Assembly (NCBI GenBank): GCA_003141195.1
Contig: PLLC01000079.1
Coordinates: forward strand, 13,475-77,474
Length of the DNA stretch: 64,000 nt
Direction: 5' to 3'
From: Syntrophaceae bacterium
GTDB lineage: Bacteria > Desulfobacterota > Syntrophia > Syntrophales > UBA5619
Shown here: positions 7,252 to 16,353 of the stretch, one piece after another
Layout of the letters: each line of letters begins with the position of its first letter
How positions within the stretch are numbered: position 1 is the first letter of the stretch
Translations under genes and position numbers: made by a program
Notes under the pieces: generated by a model
Databases searched by the model: none
What the model was told of the DNA's origin: nothing
Seen by the model: the letters and a program-made list of their open reading frames with translations, nothing else

Positions 7252-8453
7252 GCAACGTCCAGATCATGACCGGAAACTCGGCCGCGGCCTGGGGGGCGAA
7301 GCTCTGCAAGGTCCAGGTCGTCTCCGCCTACCCGATCACCCCCTCGACCTCCGTAACCGAAACGATCGCGAACTGGGTCGAGCGGGGCGAACTCAAGGCG
7401 GAATACGTCCGGGTGGAGAGCGAACACTCGGTCATGACCGTCTGCATCTCCGCCTCCACCGTCGGCGCCCGGGTCTTCACCTCGACCTCTTCCCACGGTC
7501 TTTTGTACATGCACGAACAGCTCCACTGGGCGGCGGGCTCCCGGCTCCCCATCGTCCTGGCTTGTGTAAACCGCGGCGTCGGCGCCCCCTGGTCCATCTT
7601 CAACGACCAGCAGGACTCCATCGCCCAGCGCGACACGGGCTGGATCCAGATCTACTGCCGGGACAACCAGGAGATCATCGACACCGTAATCCAGGCCTAC
7701 CGGATCGCCGAGCAGGTCTACTGCCCCGTCATGGTCTGCTATGACGGCTTCGTCCTCTCCCACACGATGATGCCCGTCGAGATCCCCGACGCCGAGGCGG
7801 TATGCCGGTTCCTCCCCCCCTACAAGCCCCACACGATCCTCTCTCCGGAAGACCCCCGGAACATCAACCCGGTCATCTTTCCCTGGCAACGGCGGGACGC
7901 AGAGGGGGTCCTCCGGGACGGTTACATGGACATGCGCTGGAAGCTTCAGCACGCCCTGGAGGGGTCGCGGGATGTCGTCGTCAAGACGTGCCGCGACTAC
8001 GCGGAGCTCTTCGGCCGCGACCACGGCGGGATGCTCTGGACCTACAAGACGGACGACGCGGAGGTCCTCCTCGCCGGAATGGGATCGATCGCCACCGAGG
8101 CCACAATGGCGGCCGACCTGCTCCGCGAAGGCGGCATCCGGGCCGGCGTGGTCGGGATCCGGGTCTACCGGCCCTTCCCCCGGGAGGAGGTCCGCGAGGC
8201 CTTCCGGAACATCCCGGCGATCGTCGTCTTCGAAAAGAACATCAGTTACGGCTACGAAGGGGCGCTGTGCGCCGACATCAAGGCCGCCCTCTACGGCGCC
8301 GGCATCCAGACGCCGGTCCATAATTACATCGCCGGTCTCGGCGGCCGGGATGTCAAGGCCTCCGAGCTGGCCGAGGCCACCCGTTCCTCCCTCGCCGCCA
8401 TCGCCGCGGGGAAAAAGGAGCAGCAGACGTGGCTCAACTGCGTGACGGAGTAA
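7248..8453 (+). CDS. porA: 2-oxoacid:ferredoxin oxidoreductase, alpha subunit
   Basis: The 401-residue subunit begins MTGNSAAAWGAKL and carries the family motif SAYPITPST near residues 25-35, then VESEHSVMT, the pyrimidine-binding region of TPP enzymes, and a C-terminal transketolase-like domain with VVFEKNISYGYEGAL. I set the start at the ATG at 7248. A longer open frame to 6990 exists but lies inside the delta gene. The length suits the alpha chain of four-subunit pyruvate or 2-oxoisovalerate ferredoxin oxidoreductases. Together with the beta chain it forms the catalytic heart; in a syntroph it would interconvert acetyl-CoA (or a branched acyl-CoA) and the 2-oxoacid. Confidence 0.9.
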   Translation: MSNVQIMTGNSAAAWGAKLCKVQVVSAYPITPSTSVTETIANWVERGELKAEYVRVESEHSVMTVCISASTVGARVFTSTSSHGLLYMHEQLHWAAGSRLPIVLACVNRGVGAPWSIFNDQQDSIAQRDTGWIQIYCRDNQEIIDTVIQAYRIAEQVYCPVMVCYDGFVLSHTMMPVEIPDAEAVCRFLPPYKPHTILSPEDPRNINPVIFPWQRRDAEGVLRDGYMDMRWKLQHALEGSRDVVVKTCRDYAELFGRDHGGMLWTYKTDDAEVLLAGMGSIATEATMAADLLREGGIRAGVVGIRVYRPFPREEVREAFRNIPAIVVFEKNISYGYEGALCADIKAALYGAGIQTPVHNYIAGLGGRDVKASELAEATRSSLAAIAAGKKEQQTWLNCVTE

Positions 8454-8457
8454 AAAC

Positions 8458-9357
8458 ATGCCGGAAAAACTCTTTAAGGTAAACGCCGAAGAATACATCC
8501 TGCCGGGGAACCGGGCCTGTTCGGGCTGCGGCCTCTCCATCGCCTACCGCTATGTCCTCAAGGCGCTCCGGGAGAACACGATCCTGACCCTCCCGGCGAG
8601 CTGCCTTACGGTCCTCCACGGCCTCTACCCCATAACCTCCGTCGGCATCCCCTGCCTGAACTGCACCTTCGCGAGCACCGCGGCCTCGGCCTCGGGCCTC
8701 GTGGCGGGACTTGCGGCCATGAACCGGAGCGACATCACGGTCGTCGCCATCGCCGGCGACGGGGGAACCTTCGACATCGGCATCCAGGCGCTCTCCGGCG
8801 CCGCCGAGCGGGGAACGGACTTCATCTTCGTCTGCTACGACAACGAGGGCTACATGAACACGGGGACGCAGCGCTCCAGCGCCACCCCGATGGGGGCGCT
8901 GACGACGACGACGCCCATCCTCACCAAACAGCAGCACAAGAAGGACATGATGAAGATCATGGAGGGTCACGACATCCCCTACCTGGCCACCTGTTCCCCC
9001 TCCTTCCCCATCGACCTCTACGACAAGTTCGTGAAGGCCAAGCGAATCAAGGGAACCCGCTATGTCCAGATCGCAACCCCCTGTCCCCCCGGATGGGTCT
9101 TTCCTCCCAAGGACACGGTCAAGATCGGCCGCCTCGCCGTGGAGACGGGAATCGTCGTTCTCTATGAGATCGAAAACGGGAAGTTCCGCTTCACCGGCCG
9201 GAGCAAAACGATATCAGAAAAGGGAACCCGCGCCCCGGTGATCCACTACGTGGAGAGACAGGGAAGGTTCAAGAAGATGAGCATGGAGCAGTTGGGCCAG
9301 CTCCAGCGGTGGGTCGACGGCAAGTGGAATGAATACCTGAGACGGGCGGAAGCCTGA
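8458..9357 (+). CDS. porB: 2-oxoacid:ferredoxin oxidoreductase, beta (TPP-binding) subunit
   Basis: The 299-residue subunit binds thiamine diphosphate and one iron-sulfur cluster. It shows CSGCG near residues 20-24, the TPP/Mg motif AGDGGTFDIG near 99-108, the paired YDNEGYMNTG segment, and TQRSSATPMGA, all diagnostic of this chain. It follows the alpha gene by 4 bases and ends at a strong terminator shared with the convergent waaA. The SSATPMGA and PCPPGW segments favour a pyruvate-type enzyme, but aryl or branched 2-oxoacids cannot be excluded. Confidence 0.92.
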   Translation: MPEKLFKVNAEEYILPGNRACSGCGLSIAYRYVLKALRENTILTLPASCLTVLHGLYPITSVGIPCLNCTFASTAASASGLVAGLAAMNRSDITVVAIAGDGGTFDIGIQALSGAAERGTDFIFVCYDNEGYMNTGTQRSSATPMGALTTTTPILTKQQHKKDMMKIMEGHDIPYLATCSPSFPIDLYDKFVKAKRIKGTRYVQIATPCPPGWVFPPKDTVKIGRLAVETGIVVLYEIENGKFRFTGRSKTISEKGTRAPVIHYVERQGRFKKMSMEQLGQLQRWVDGKWNEYLRRAEA

Positions 9358-9394
9358 AAAAGGGGGGACAGCGCGGGAGCTGTTTCCCCTTTTT
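9357..9394. terminator. Bidirectional terminator between porB and waaA
   Basis: AAAAAGGGG (9357-9365) pairs with CCCCTTTTT (9386-9394), and an inner CAGC/GCTG pair extends the stem. The A-run on one side and T-run on the other let it end transcription from both convergent genes. Confidence 0.8.
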
Positions 9395-9399
9395 CCCTC

Positions 9400-10716
9400 T
9401 TATTTGGCGCAGCCGGCGCGGCGCAGGACATCGGCGATCAGCTCGGCGTAGCGCGCTGCTGCGCCCCGGTTCGCCGCCACTGCCCGGCGCCCGGCTTCGC
9501 CCTTCCTGCGCAGGAGATCCGGATCATCGAGGAGCTCCCGGATACCCCTGAAGAGTTCCTCTCCGTTCCGGACGGCGATCCCGGCGCCCGCTTCTCCGAG
9601 AAGGACCTGTTCATCGTGGAAATCGTCCATGTGCGGCCCGTGGAAAACGACCTTTCCCCAGGCGGCGGCCTCGAGGAGGTTCTGGCCACCCTTCGGCACG
9701 AGGCTCCCCCCGCAGAAGACGATGGTGGCGAGGCTGTAAACCTTGAAGAGCTCGCCGATCACATCGACCAGAACGACCCGCTCCCCGCGACGACTCCGGC
9801 CCGCCCGGATCTCCGACATCCGGATGACGTCGGCGAAACCGGCCTGGCGGATGATCTCCGCGACGGCGTCCCCCCGCTCGATGTGGCGAGGAATCAGGAT
9901 CAGCTTGAAGTCCGGCCGGCGTTCGAGCAGCCGCCGGTAAACATCCAGAATGACTGTTTCTTCTCCTTCGTGCGTGCTCCCCGCGACGAGAACCCCATCC
10001 CCCGGCGTCATATCCAGGCGTCCGGCGATCTCCCGTTCCAGCTCCGGGGAAACGCGGGCCGCGAGGCCGTCGTACTTCGCGTTTCCGAGAACATGGATCC
10101 GTGAGGACGGCATCCCGAGGACCGCAAGCTTCTCCGCATCGATCTCCGAGATCACACCGGCGTCGTCGAGCGCCGCGAGGATTTCCTTCCAGAAGAAACG
10201 TGTCGCCCGGTAACGGCGGAAGGAACGGGGCGAAATCCGGCCGTTCGCCATCACGATCCGCGTCCCCCGCTCCCGGCAGAGCCGGATGAAATTGGGCCAG
10301 AGCTCCGTTTCCACGGGAATGAAGACGTCGGGTCGGACCCGATCGAGAACCTTCCGAACGACGCAGGGGATGTCGAGGGGATAGTAGATGTGGGCCGTCG
10401 CAGCGGTGACCAGTTTCCGGGCCATCTCCTGGCCCGTCTCCGTGCTGGTCGAAAGGACGATGCACGCCGCGGGGAAACGGGAGCGGAGGGCCGTCACAAT
10501 GGGGGCGGCCGCCGTCACCTCGCCAACGGAGACGGCATGAACCCAGATCCGGGGCGTTCCCTTCATGCGGGAGGAGAAATCCGGTAAGAGACGGCCGAAT
10601 TTCGGGCCAAGGCTCCGGCGGTACTTGCCCGTCAGGAGCATCCGCGCCCCGTAGAAGGGAACGGCGAAGACGGCCGCCGCAAAAAGGAGCGTGTTATAGA
10701 GCCCGGTCCAGAACAA
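9400..10716 (-). CDS. waaA: 3-deoxy-D-manno-octulosonic acid (Kdo) transferase
   Basis: This about 438-residue inner-membrane enzyme moves Kdo from CMP-Kdo onto lipid A. An N-terminal hydrophobic anchor is followed by WVHAVSVGEV, whose Glu is the catalytic base in the family. Next come STSTETGQEMA, PVETELWPNF and, in the C-terminal GT-B half, a nucleotide-binding stretch near CGGSLVPKGGQNLLEAAAWG. The open frame could begin at a TTG at 10734, but the TTG at 10716 has GGAGGGG seven bases upstream and gives a typical start (LFWTGLYN). The gene stands alone and ends at the shared terminator. It shows the cell makes LPS. Confidence 0.92.
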   Translation of the reverse strand: MFWTGLYNTLLFAAAVFAVPFYGARMLLTGKYRRSLGPKFGRLLPDFSSRMKGTPRIWVHAVSVGEVTAAAPIVTALRSRFPAACIVLSTSTETGQEMARKLVTAATAHIYYPLDIPCVVRKVLDRVRPDVFIPVETELWPNFIRLCRERGTRIVMANGRISPRSFRRYRATRFFWKEILAALDDAGVISEIDAEKLAVLGMPSSRIHVLGNAKYDGLAARVSPELEREIAGRLDMTPGDGVLVAGSTHEGEETVILDVYRRLLERRPDFKLILIPRHIERGDAVAEIIRQAGFADVIRMSEIRAGRSRRGERVVLVDVIGELFKVYSLATIVFCGGSLVPKGGQNLLEAAAWGKVVFHGPHMDDFHDEQVLLGEAGAGIAVRNGEELFRGIRELLDDPDLLRRKGEAGRRAVAANRGAAARYAELIADVLRRAGCAK

Positions 10717-10734
10717 GGAACACCCCTCCGGCAA

Positions 10735-11078
10735 CCATTGAAAAACAAACCGCTGTCACTGCAGAAAGTTTTGCAGCCTCCACCCGGCCACACCCGAGTA
10801 TGCGTGAATCCCGAAAACACAAGCCGCTCCCCCCCACTCTTACACGACCCTGCCCTTCCGATGGGCAATCGGGGGACGCCAGGAGTCCGGCGTCATCCCC
10901 ATATCACGACCCGCCGAACGCCGCAACCAAAATCCACCACCTAATTTACTTAAACCCTGAAAAGACGGGAGCTTGCCGCTGATTTGCTTTCACCTTGATG
11001 CAAGTAAAAAATGACAATTTCTACAGTAAATTCAATCATCATAAAATGTTGATGGTGGATTTAGGACAAGCGTCATGG
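10735..11078. other. Intergenic stretch with a spaced inverted repeat
   Basis: No supported gene. AAATCCACCA at 10930-10939 is mirrored by TGGTGGATTT at 11053-11062, bounding about 130 bp whose right half is AT-rich. This could be another decayed short element or chance. It ends just before the rpe promoter. Confidence 0.4.
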
Positions 11079-11107
11079 TTGACACGCCCCCGCCGATGGT
11101 GTATGAA
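11079..11107 (+). promoter_or_regulatory. Sigma70-like promoter upstream of rpe
   Basis: TTGACA at 11079-11084, a 17-base spacer and TATGAA at 11102-11107. It would give a leader of about 110 nt before the rpe start at 11225. Confidence 0.5.
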
Positions 11108-11224
11108 AGTGCCGGCGGCGCGTCCGCCGATCCTGTCCCACCGGGCGGCCGCGGCGCGGATACCGCCGGAGCGGCGAAAAGAATTCCCCGTTCATTTTTA
11201 CCGGAAATCATGAAGGGGCCTTTC

Positions 11225-11896
11225 ATGAAAAAGATCGCATCATCCATCCTGTCGGCGGACGGAAGCAGGCTCGGCGAAGAGATCGCGGCCGTCGAAGCGG
11301 CGGGGGCGGACTGGATCCACATCGACGTCATGGACGGCCATTTCGTCCCCAACCTCACGATCGGCCCGGGACTGATCGCTACGCTCCGTAAAACGACGAG
11401 CCTCCCCTTCGATGTCCACCTGATGATCGAAAACCCTGAGCGGTACATCGACGCCTTTGCGAAGGCGGGAAGCGATCGGATCACGGTCCACGTGGAGGCC
11501 ACGGTTCATCTCCACCGGACGGTCGCCATGATCCGCGAACGGGGTCTCCGGGCGGGGGTCTCCCTCAACCCGGCGACGCCGCTTTGCCAAGTGGAACCGA
11601 TCCTGCCCGACATCGATCTCCTGCTCATCATGACCGTGAACCCCGGCTTTGGGGGACAGAAGTTCATCAAAGGGTCGCTCCCCAAAATCGCAGCGGCCAA
11701 GCGGATGATCCGCGAGGTCGCCCCCGAGGTCCTGCTGGAGGTGGACGGCGGTGTGACCCTGAAAAACATCCGTTCCATTGCCGACACCGGCGCGGACGTT
11801 CTCGTCGCCGGCTCCGCCATCTTCGGCAGCGGCGATTACCGCGAGACCATCAGGGCGATGAAGGCGCTCGTTGCGGCGCCGGCGGTTACCGTCTGA
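11225..11896 (+). CDS. rpe: Ribulose-phosphate 3-epimerase
   Basis: The 223-residue TIM-barrel enzyme interconverts ribulose 5-phosphate and xylulose 5-phosphate in the pentose phosphate pathway. The start segment MKKIASSILSAD, the IDVMDGHFVPN metal and acid motif (about residues 34-44), DVHLMIE, the MTVNPGFGGQKF phosphate region and LEVDGGV (second catalytic Asp) are all present. The frame is open further upstream, but the ATG at 11225 begins the conserved domain and has AAGGGG upstream. Length and motifs are complete. Confidence 0.95.
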   Translation: MKKIASSILSADGSRLGEEIAAVEAAGADWIHIDVMDGHFVPNLTIGPGLIATLRKTTSLPFDVHLMIENPERYIDAFAKAGSDRITVHVEATVHLHRTVAMIRERGLRAGVSLNPATPLCQVEPILPDIDLLLIMTVNPGFGGQKFIKGSLPKIAAAKRMIREVAPEVLLEVDGGVTLKNIRSIADTGADVLVAGSAIFGSGDYRETIRAMKALVAAPAVTV

Positions 11897-11933
11897 ATCG
11901 GAACATCATCTTTTCAAAAGAGGGCGCAGGGAT

Positions 11934-12274
11934 ATGCTGCAGGACATTCTGTTGACCCCGGAAGAAATCGCCTTGAAGCAGGAGGTCCGAGAGTTCGTCA
12001 AGCGGGAGGTCTCCTCCGACCTGATCCGGAAGATGGACCGGGACGAGGCTACACAAACGTCTTCCCCATCGAGAAGATGATCCGCGACACCCGCCTCATC
12101 CAGATCTGGACGGGCACGAACGATATCATGAACCTCCTCATCCAGCACGAGTACTACCGCGAGCTCCTCAAGGATCCGAACCCCGGCCGGATGATCGAGG
12201 CGGACGCTGAAGAGGCCGCCCAGAACGACGAAAAGGTCTACGAGGACGACGAGATGTGGACCAAGGGGTGGTAG
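11934..12274 (+). pseudogene. Acyl-CoA dehydrogenase remnant with internal deletion
   Basis: The first 38 or so codons read like the N-terminus of an acyl-CoA dehydrogenase ([20 protein letters not shown]). At about 12046 the sequence jumps to the family's C-terminal end in a different frame: [20 protein letters not shown], then TGTNDIMN and an acidic tail ending WTKGW. About 300 codons of catalytic core are missing and the two pieces are out of frame, so no enzyme can be made. The remnant follows rpe closely. An intact acyl-CoA dehydrogenase of a different sequence lies at 13549-14691. Confidence 0.8.
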
Positions 12275-12328
12275 TAGCAACTCGCCCCGACAATGGAACG
12301 GCGCCGAAATCGGGATCTGTCCCCCTTT

Positions 12329-13366
12329 TTATACAAGCTGACCGGCCAGCTTCTCCCGCACCTGCTTCGCCTCGGCCACAATCCGCTCGATGACTTCCTT
12401 CACCGTCGGCTCGTCGCGGAGGAGTCCCATCACCTGACCCACGGGAAGGATTCCCTTCTCCAGATCGCCGTTCTCCGTCGCGAGGCGGAAGGCCTTGAAG
12501 CCGTTTGCCATGAAGGCGAGCTGCCGGGCGTTCTTCCAGCCGGAGGCCATTACACCGACGAAGAGCTTCAGGTAGGGCACATGGAGCTGGGCGGCGATCT
12601 CCCGGGAATTGAAGAAGGCCGCGATGAGGTCCAGCCCGCGCCGCTCGGCCTTCTCCGCCGTTTCGGTTTTCAGGACCCGGCAGGGAATCCCGTCGATCCG
12701 GGGCGAGGCGAGGGTGTCGGTGATCTCCTTTTCGAGGGAGAGCCGCTTGAAGTTTGCGTGGAGCGGGCTCTCCTTCGTGGTCATGAAACGGGTCCCCATC
12801 GCGATCCCTTCCGCCCCCAGGGCCAGGGCCGCGGCCAGCCCCCGGCCGTCCGCAAAACCTCCCGCCGCAATGACGGGGATTTTCACGGCGTCCGCCAGGC
12901 TCGGGACGAGGACGAGCGAGGTCACCGCCTCGCCGTGGGCCGCCGCCTCGTGGCCGGTCGCAATCACCCCGTCCGCCCCGTACTCCTCGGCCCGTTTCGC
13001 GTGGCGGGCGTTGACCACGGTCGCGACCACCTTGCCGCCGTACTCATGGGCCCCCTTCACGATCCAGTCGCCCTTCCCCAGGGCGAAGTTGATGACCGGG
13101 ACCTTCTCCGCGAGCATGACCTTCGCATTCTCCGCGGCACCCGGGATAAGGAGCGTGGCGTTGCAGCCGAAGGGTTTGTCGGTCAGGCTGCGGATCTCCC
13201 GGATCGCCTGCCGCGTCTGTTCCGCATCCATCGGTCCGGTCGCAAGAATGCCCAGCCCCCCCGCATTGGACACGGCCGCCACCATCTTTGGAACGCTGAT
13301 CCAGCTCATACCAGATAGAAGGATGGGATATGGAATGCCGAAAAGTTCGGTAATGCGCGTCTTCAC
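12329..13366 (-). CDS. Nitronate monooxygenase / FabK-like FMN enzyme
   Basis: The 345-residue FMN-dependent TIM-barrel protein has the family pattern: YPILLSGMSWIS at the N-terminus, AVSNAGGLGILATG, then IPVIAAGGFADGRG and GAEGIAMGTRF forming the phosphate-binding site, and a His-containing GHEAAAHGE segment where 2-nitropropane dioxygenases have a catalytic His. I chose the GTG at 13366, preceded by AAAGGAGA; the longer frame runs through a repeat. Members include nitronate monooxygenases and the enoyl-ACP reductase FabK. Its place beside acyl-CoA dehydrogenase and acyl-CoA ligase genes on the same strand suggests a link to acyl chain metabolism, but the substrate is open. Confidence 0.8.
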   Translation of the reverse strand: MKTRITELFGIPYPILLSGMSWISVPKMVAAVSNAGGLGILATGPMDAEQTRQAIREIRSLTDKPFGCNATLLIPGAAENAKVMLAEKVPVINFALGKGDWIVKGAHEYGGKVVATVVNARHAKRAEEYGADGVIATGHEAAAHGEAVTSLVLVPSLADAVKIPVIAAGGFADGRGLAAALALGAEGIAMGTRFMTTKESPLHANFKRLSLEKEITDTLASPRIDGIPCRVLKTETAEKAERRGLDLIAAFFNSREIAAQLHVPYLKLFVGVMASGWKNARQLAFMANGFKAFRLATENGDLEKGILPVGQVMGLLRDEPTVKEVIERIVAEAKQVREKLAGQLV

Positions 13367-13415
13367 AGAGGGTCTCCTTTCATATTCATCAAACTTGCAT
13401 GGCTCAAAGCGCAGA

Positions 13416-13528
13416 GGGAACCGGATTCCGGAAGCGCGCATTGGAGATTTTCGGGCCCCCTGCCCCCGCAGCGTAGCGAGGAGGTGCAGGGTCGAAAAAT
13501 GTCCAGCGCGCGGAGGAATCCGATTCCC
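13416..13528. repeat. Long imperfect inverted repeat
   Basis: The left arm from 13416 (GGGAACCGGATTCC... through GCGCGC and ATTTTCG to CCCTGC) is mirrored by an arm ending at 13528 (...GGAATCCGATTCCC), giving about 45 bp of imperfect pairing around a short loop. It lies between two minus-strand genes and could be a non-autonomous element or a large RNA hairpin in their transcript. Confidence 0.65.
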
Positions 13529-13548
13529 GGCGTGACCCGGCCATTCGG

Positions 13549-14691
13549 CTACCTTGCCTGAAGATACCGGCCGATCGTCATGATCTCCGCCTCCTTCGTC
13601 CCCTCGTAGAGTTCGAGGATCTTGGCGTCGCGGTACCACTTCTGGACGGGGTACTCCTCGATGTAGCCGTATCCCCCGTGGAGCTCAACGGCGTAGTTCG
13701 CGCAGAAAACGGCGGTCTGGCCGCCGAAGAACTTCGCCATCGCCGCGAGGATGTAGTCCGGCCGCCCCTGATCGATCAGCCAGGCCGACTTGTAGATGAG
13801 CCCCCGGAGCGCCTCGATCCGGATTGCCATCTCGGTCAGCTTCATCTGGGTAAGCTGGTAGGCGCCGAGCGGAGCGCCGAAGGCGGTCCGTTCCTTGACG
13901 TACTTGATGCTTGTCTCGAGGCAGGCCTCGGAGAGCCCGAGGGCCTGGGCGGCGACCATGACGCGGGTCGTGTCGAAGAAGTGCATGAGCTCGCGGAAGC
14001 CGTGCCCCTCCTTCCCAACCAGGTTGGCCTGTGGAACCCGGACATCCTCGAAGGCGATCTCCGCCGTGTCGCTCGCGCGGATCCCCATCTTCCCGTGGAT
14101 CTTGTTCCGGGTGACCCCCTTCGCGTCCGCCGGAATGATGATCAGGCTGAAACTGTTGTGCTTCTTCTCCTCCGGATTCGTGATGCACTGGGTCACCATG
14201 AAGTCGCAGACCGTGCCGTTGGTGATGAACATCTTGTTGCCGTTGATCACATAGTCACTGCCGTCCTTGACGGCGCGCGTCTTGTAGCCGGAGACATCCG
14301 TCCCGGCATTGGGCTCTGTGAAGGCCCCCGCGCTGACCTTCTCGCCGCTGCAGACGGGCGGAAGATAGGTCTTCTTCTGCTCTTCGGAGCCGTACTGAAG
14401 GATCGCCTCGCAGCCGAAGCTCGCGGCCCCGACGTTGAGGCCGATCCCCATATCCACCTTCGAGAGCTCCTCGGTGATGATGGCGTTCCCCATGCAGCCC
14501 GCCCCGGCGCCGCCATACTCCTCCGGGATCCAGGCGCCGACGAGGCCCTGGGCCGCCCCTTTCTTCTGGATCTCCGCCGTGTATTTCTCCTGTTCGTCGC
14601 ACTCCTGCGACAGGGTGGTGAAATTGGCCCTGGCAAAGCGGTAGGCCATGTCCTGCAGCATCTTCTGTTCTTCGGTGAGCTCAAAATCCAT
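13549..14691 (-). CDS. Acyl-CoA dehydrogenase
   Basis: The 380-residue FAD enzyme introduces the alpha-beta double bond into an acyl-CoA and passes electrons to electron-transferring flavoprotein. Its three domains are complete: helical N-terminus (MDFELTEEQKMLQD), GAFTEPNAGTDVSG and MFITNGTVCDF in the beta domain, and a C-terminal bundle with RTAFGAPLGAYQLTQMKL and GGYGYIEEYPVQKWYRD. The catalytic Glu is present in ELYEGTKEAEI, so this is a Glu-type enzyme rather than the Asp-type found in cyclohexanoyl-CoA dehydrogenases. It lies 18 bases downstream of an acyl-CoA ligase gene, so activation and the first oxidation appear co-transcribed. Chain-length preference is not readable. Confidence 0.93.
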   Translation of the reverse strand: MDFELTEEQKMLQDMAYRFARANFTTLSQECDEQEKYTAEIQKKGAAQGLVGAWIPEEYGGAGAGCMGNAIITEELSKVDMGIGLNVGAASFGCEAILQYGSEEQKKTYLPPVCSGEKVSAGAFTEPNAGTDVSGYKTRAVKDGSDYVINGNKMFITNGTVCDFMVTQCITNPEEKKHNSFSLIIIPADAKGVTRNKIHGKMGIRASDTAEIAFEDVRVPQANLVGKEGHGFRELMHFFDTTRVMVAAQALGLSEACLETSIKYVKERTAFGAPLGAYQLTQMKLTEMAIRIEALRGLIYKSAWLIDQGRPDYILAAMAKFFGGQTAVFCANYAVELHGGYGYIEEYPVQKWYRDAKILELYEGTKEAEIMTIGRYLQAR

Positions 14692-14709
14692 GGTTCTTTC
14701 CCTCCATTC

Positions 14710-16353
14710 TCAGGTAAACTGTTTCCGGAGCTGGACCTTGTTGATCTTCCCGACCGAGGTCTTGGGAATTTCGTCCACGAACATATACTTGTCCGGGATT
14801 CCGTATTTGGGGATCTTTCCCGCATCGGCATTCTTGAACATGAAGGCCTTGATCTCCTCCTCCGTGACCTTTCCCTTGGACTCCGGCCTCAGCACGATGA
14901 CCAGCAACGGCCGCTCGCCCCACTTGGCATCCGGGACGCCGATCGCCGCCGCCTCGGAGACCGCGGGATGCTGGCTGATCAGATTCTCCAGGTCGAGCGA
15001 CGAGACCCACTCGCCGCCCGTCTTGATCACATCCTTGATCCGGTCGGTGATCTGGATGTACCCCTCGGAATCGATGTAGGCGACATCCCCCGTGTGGAGC
15101 CAGCCGTCCTTCCAGAGCTCCTTCGTCCTCACCGGATCCTTGTAGTAGCTCTCGGTCAGCCACGGCGCCCGGAGGACCAGTTCGCCCGTCGCGATCCCGT
15201 CGTGAGGCAGGTCTTTCCCCATCGCATCGACGATCTTCGCATAGACGAGGGGCACGGGCAGCCCCGTCATGATCAGGCGGTCGATCTGCTTTTCCTTGTC
15301 CCAGCCCAGCATCGAGGGCTTCAGGGTCGCCAGCGAAATCAGCGGGCAGGTCTCCGACATCCCGTAGCCGGCAAAGATCTCGATCCCGAGGTCCATCGCC
15401 GCCTGCGCAAGCCCCTTGGGGAGACGCGCCCCGCCGATGACCACCCGCCATTTGGAGAGATTGAGGGTCTTGACGACCGGACTCGACACCAGCATGTGAA
15501 TGATCGTCGGGACGCAGTGGGAGAAGGTCACCTTCTCCGTCAGGATCAGCTTGAGCAGCATGGGCGGCTCGTACTTGCCCGGATAGACCTGTTTGACGCC
15601 CATCATCGTCGCCGCATAGGGAAGGCCCCAGGCATGGACATGGAACATCGGAGTGATCGGCATGTAAACGTCGTTGGAGCGGAAACGGCCGACGGACTCG
15701 TAGGCGCCGGCGCCGATCACGAGGGCCTGGGCGTGGAGGACGAGCTGGCGGTGGGAGAAGGAAACGCCCTTGGGAAGGCCGGTCGTCCCCGTCGTGTAGA
15801 AGGTGGTGGCCCGTGTGTTCTCATCGAGATCCGGGAAGTCGTAGGAGTCGGCGGCCCTCTGGAGGAGCTCCTCGTACTCCGCGTCGAACGGGATTTTCGT
15901 GGCGGGCTTCTGGCCACTGTCGGAGATCAGGATGATCTTTTTCACGGTCGTGAGCTTGTCGTAAACGGCCTCCAGGAGGGGCAGGAACTCCTCATGGATG
16001 AGGACGACCTTGTCCTCCGCATGGTTCATCGTGTAGAGGATCTGCTCCGGGGAAAGGCGCCAGTTCTGGGTGTGGAGGACCGCCCCCATCATCGGAATGG
16101 CGAAGAAACTCTCCAGATAGCGGTGGCTGTCGTAGTCGAAGACGCAGACCGTATCGCCCTCCACGACGCCCAGTTTCGCCAGGCCGTTGGCCAGCCGGTG
16201 GATCCGCTCGTTCAGCTTCCGGTAGGTCAGACGGACCTTGTCCCGGTAGACGATCTCCTGGTCCGGCGCAAAAAATAGCGGTGTGGCAAGCAGGTGCTTG
16301 ATGAGCAACTGATACTGGTAGCATTCTCCTGGTGCATAGGTTTTTGTTGCCAT
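14710..16353 (-). CDS. Fatty acyl-CoA ligase (AMP-forming)
   Basis: The 547-residue cytoplasmic enzyme activates a carboxylic acid with ATP and CoA through an acyl-AMP. It carries the P-loop-like YTTGTTGLPKG, the A5 motif YGMSETCP, the hinge region DGWLHTGD and DRIKDVIKTGGEW, and the C-terminal lysine motif TSVGKINK. The pattern and length fit medium- to long-chain fatty acid ligases of the AlkK type. AAGGAGGGA precedes the ATG at 16353. It heads a minus-strand set with an acyl-CoA dehydrogenase and a FabK-like gene, consistent with fatty acid oxidation in a syntroph. Confidence 0.92.
   Translation of the reverse strand: MATKTYAPGECYQYQLLIKHLLATPLFFAPDQEIVYRDKVRLTYRKLNERIHRLANGLAKLGVVEGDTVCVFDYDSHRYLESFFAIPMMGAVLHTQNWRLSPEQILYTMNHAEDKVVLIHEEFLPLLEAVYDKLTTVKKIILISDSGQKPATKIPFDAEYEELLQRAADSYDFPDLDENTRATTFYTTGTTGLPKGVSFSHRQLVLHAQALVIGAGAYESVGRFRSNDVYMPITPMFHVHAWGLPYAATMMGVKQVYPGKYEPPMLLKLILTEKVTFSHCVPTIIHMLVSSPVVKTLNLSKWRVVIGGARLPKGLAQAAMDLGIEIFAGYGMSETCPLISLATLKPSMLGWDKEKQIDRLIMTGLPVPLVYAKIVDAMGKDLPHDGIATGELVLRAPWLTESYYKDPVRTKELWKDGWLHTGDVAYIDSEGYIQITDRIKDVIKTGGEWVSSLDLENLISQHPAVSEAAAIGVPDAKWGERPLLVIVLRPESKGKVTEEEIKAFMFKNADAGKIPKYGIPDKYMFVDEIPKTSVGKINKVQLRKQFT

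Noticed and set aside
11934-12080. Small independent protein from the acyl-CoA dehydrogenase remnant
   Set aside because: It has the N-terminus of a much larger family and is cut off by a frameshift; no sign of a separate function.
13678-16278. 866-codon open frame on the plus strand
   Set aside because: It is fully antisense to the acyl-CoA dehydrogenase and ligase genes and has no motifs or ribosome-binding site.
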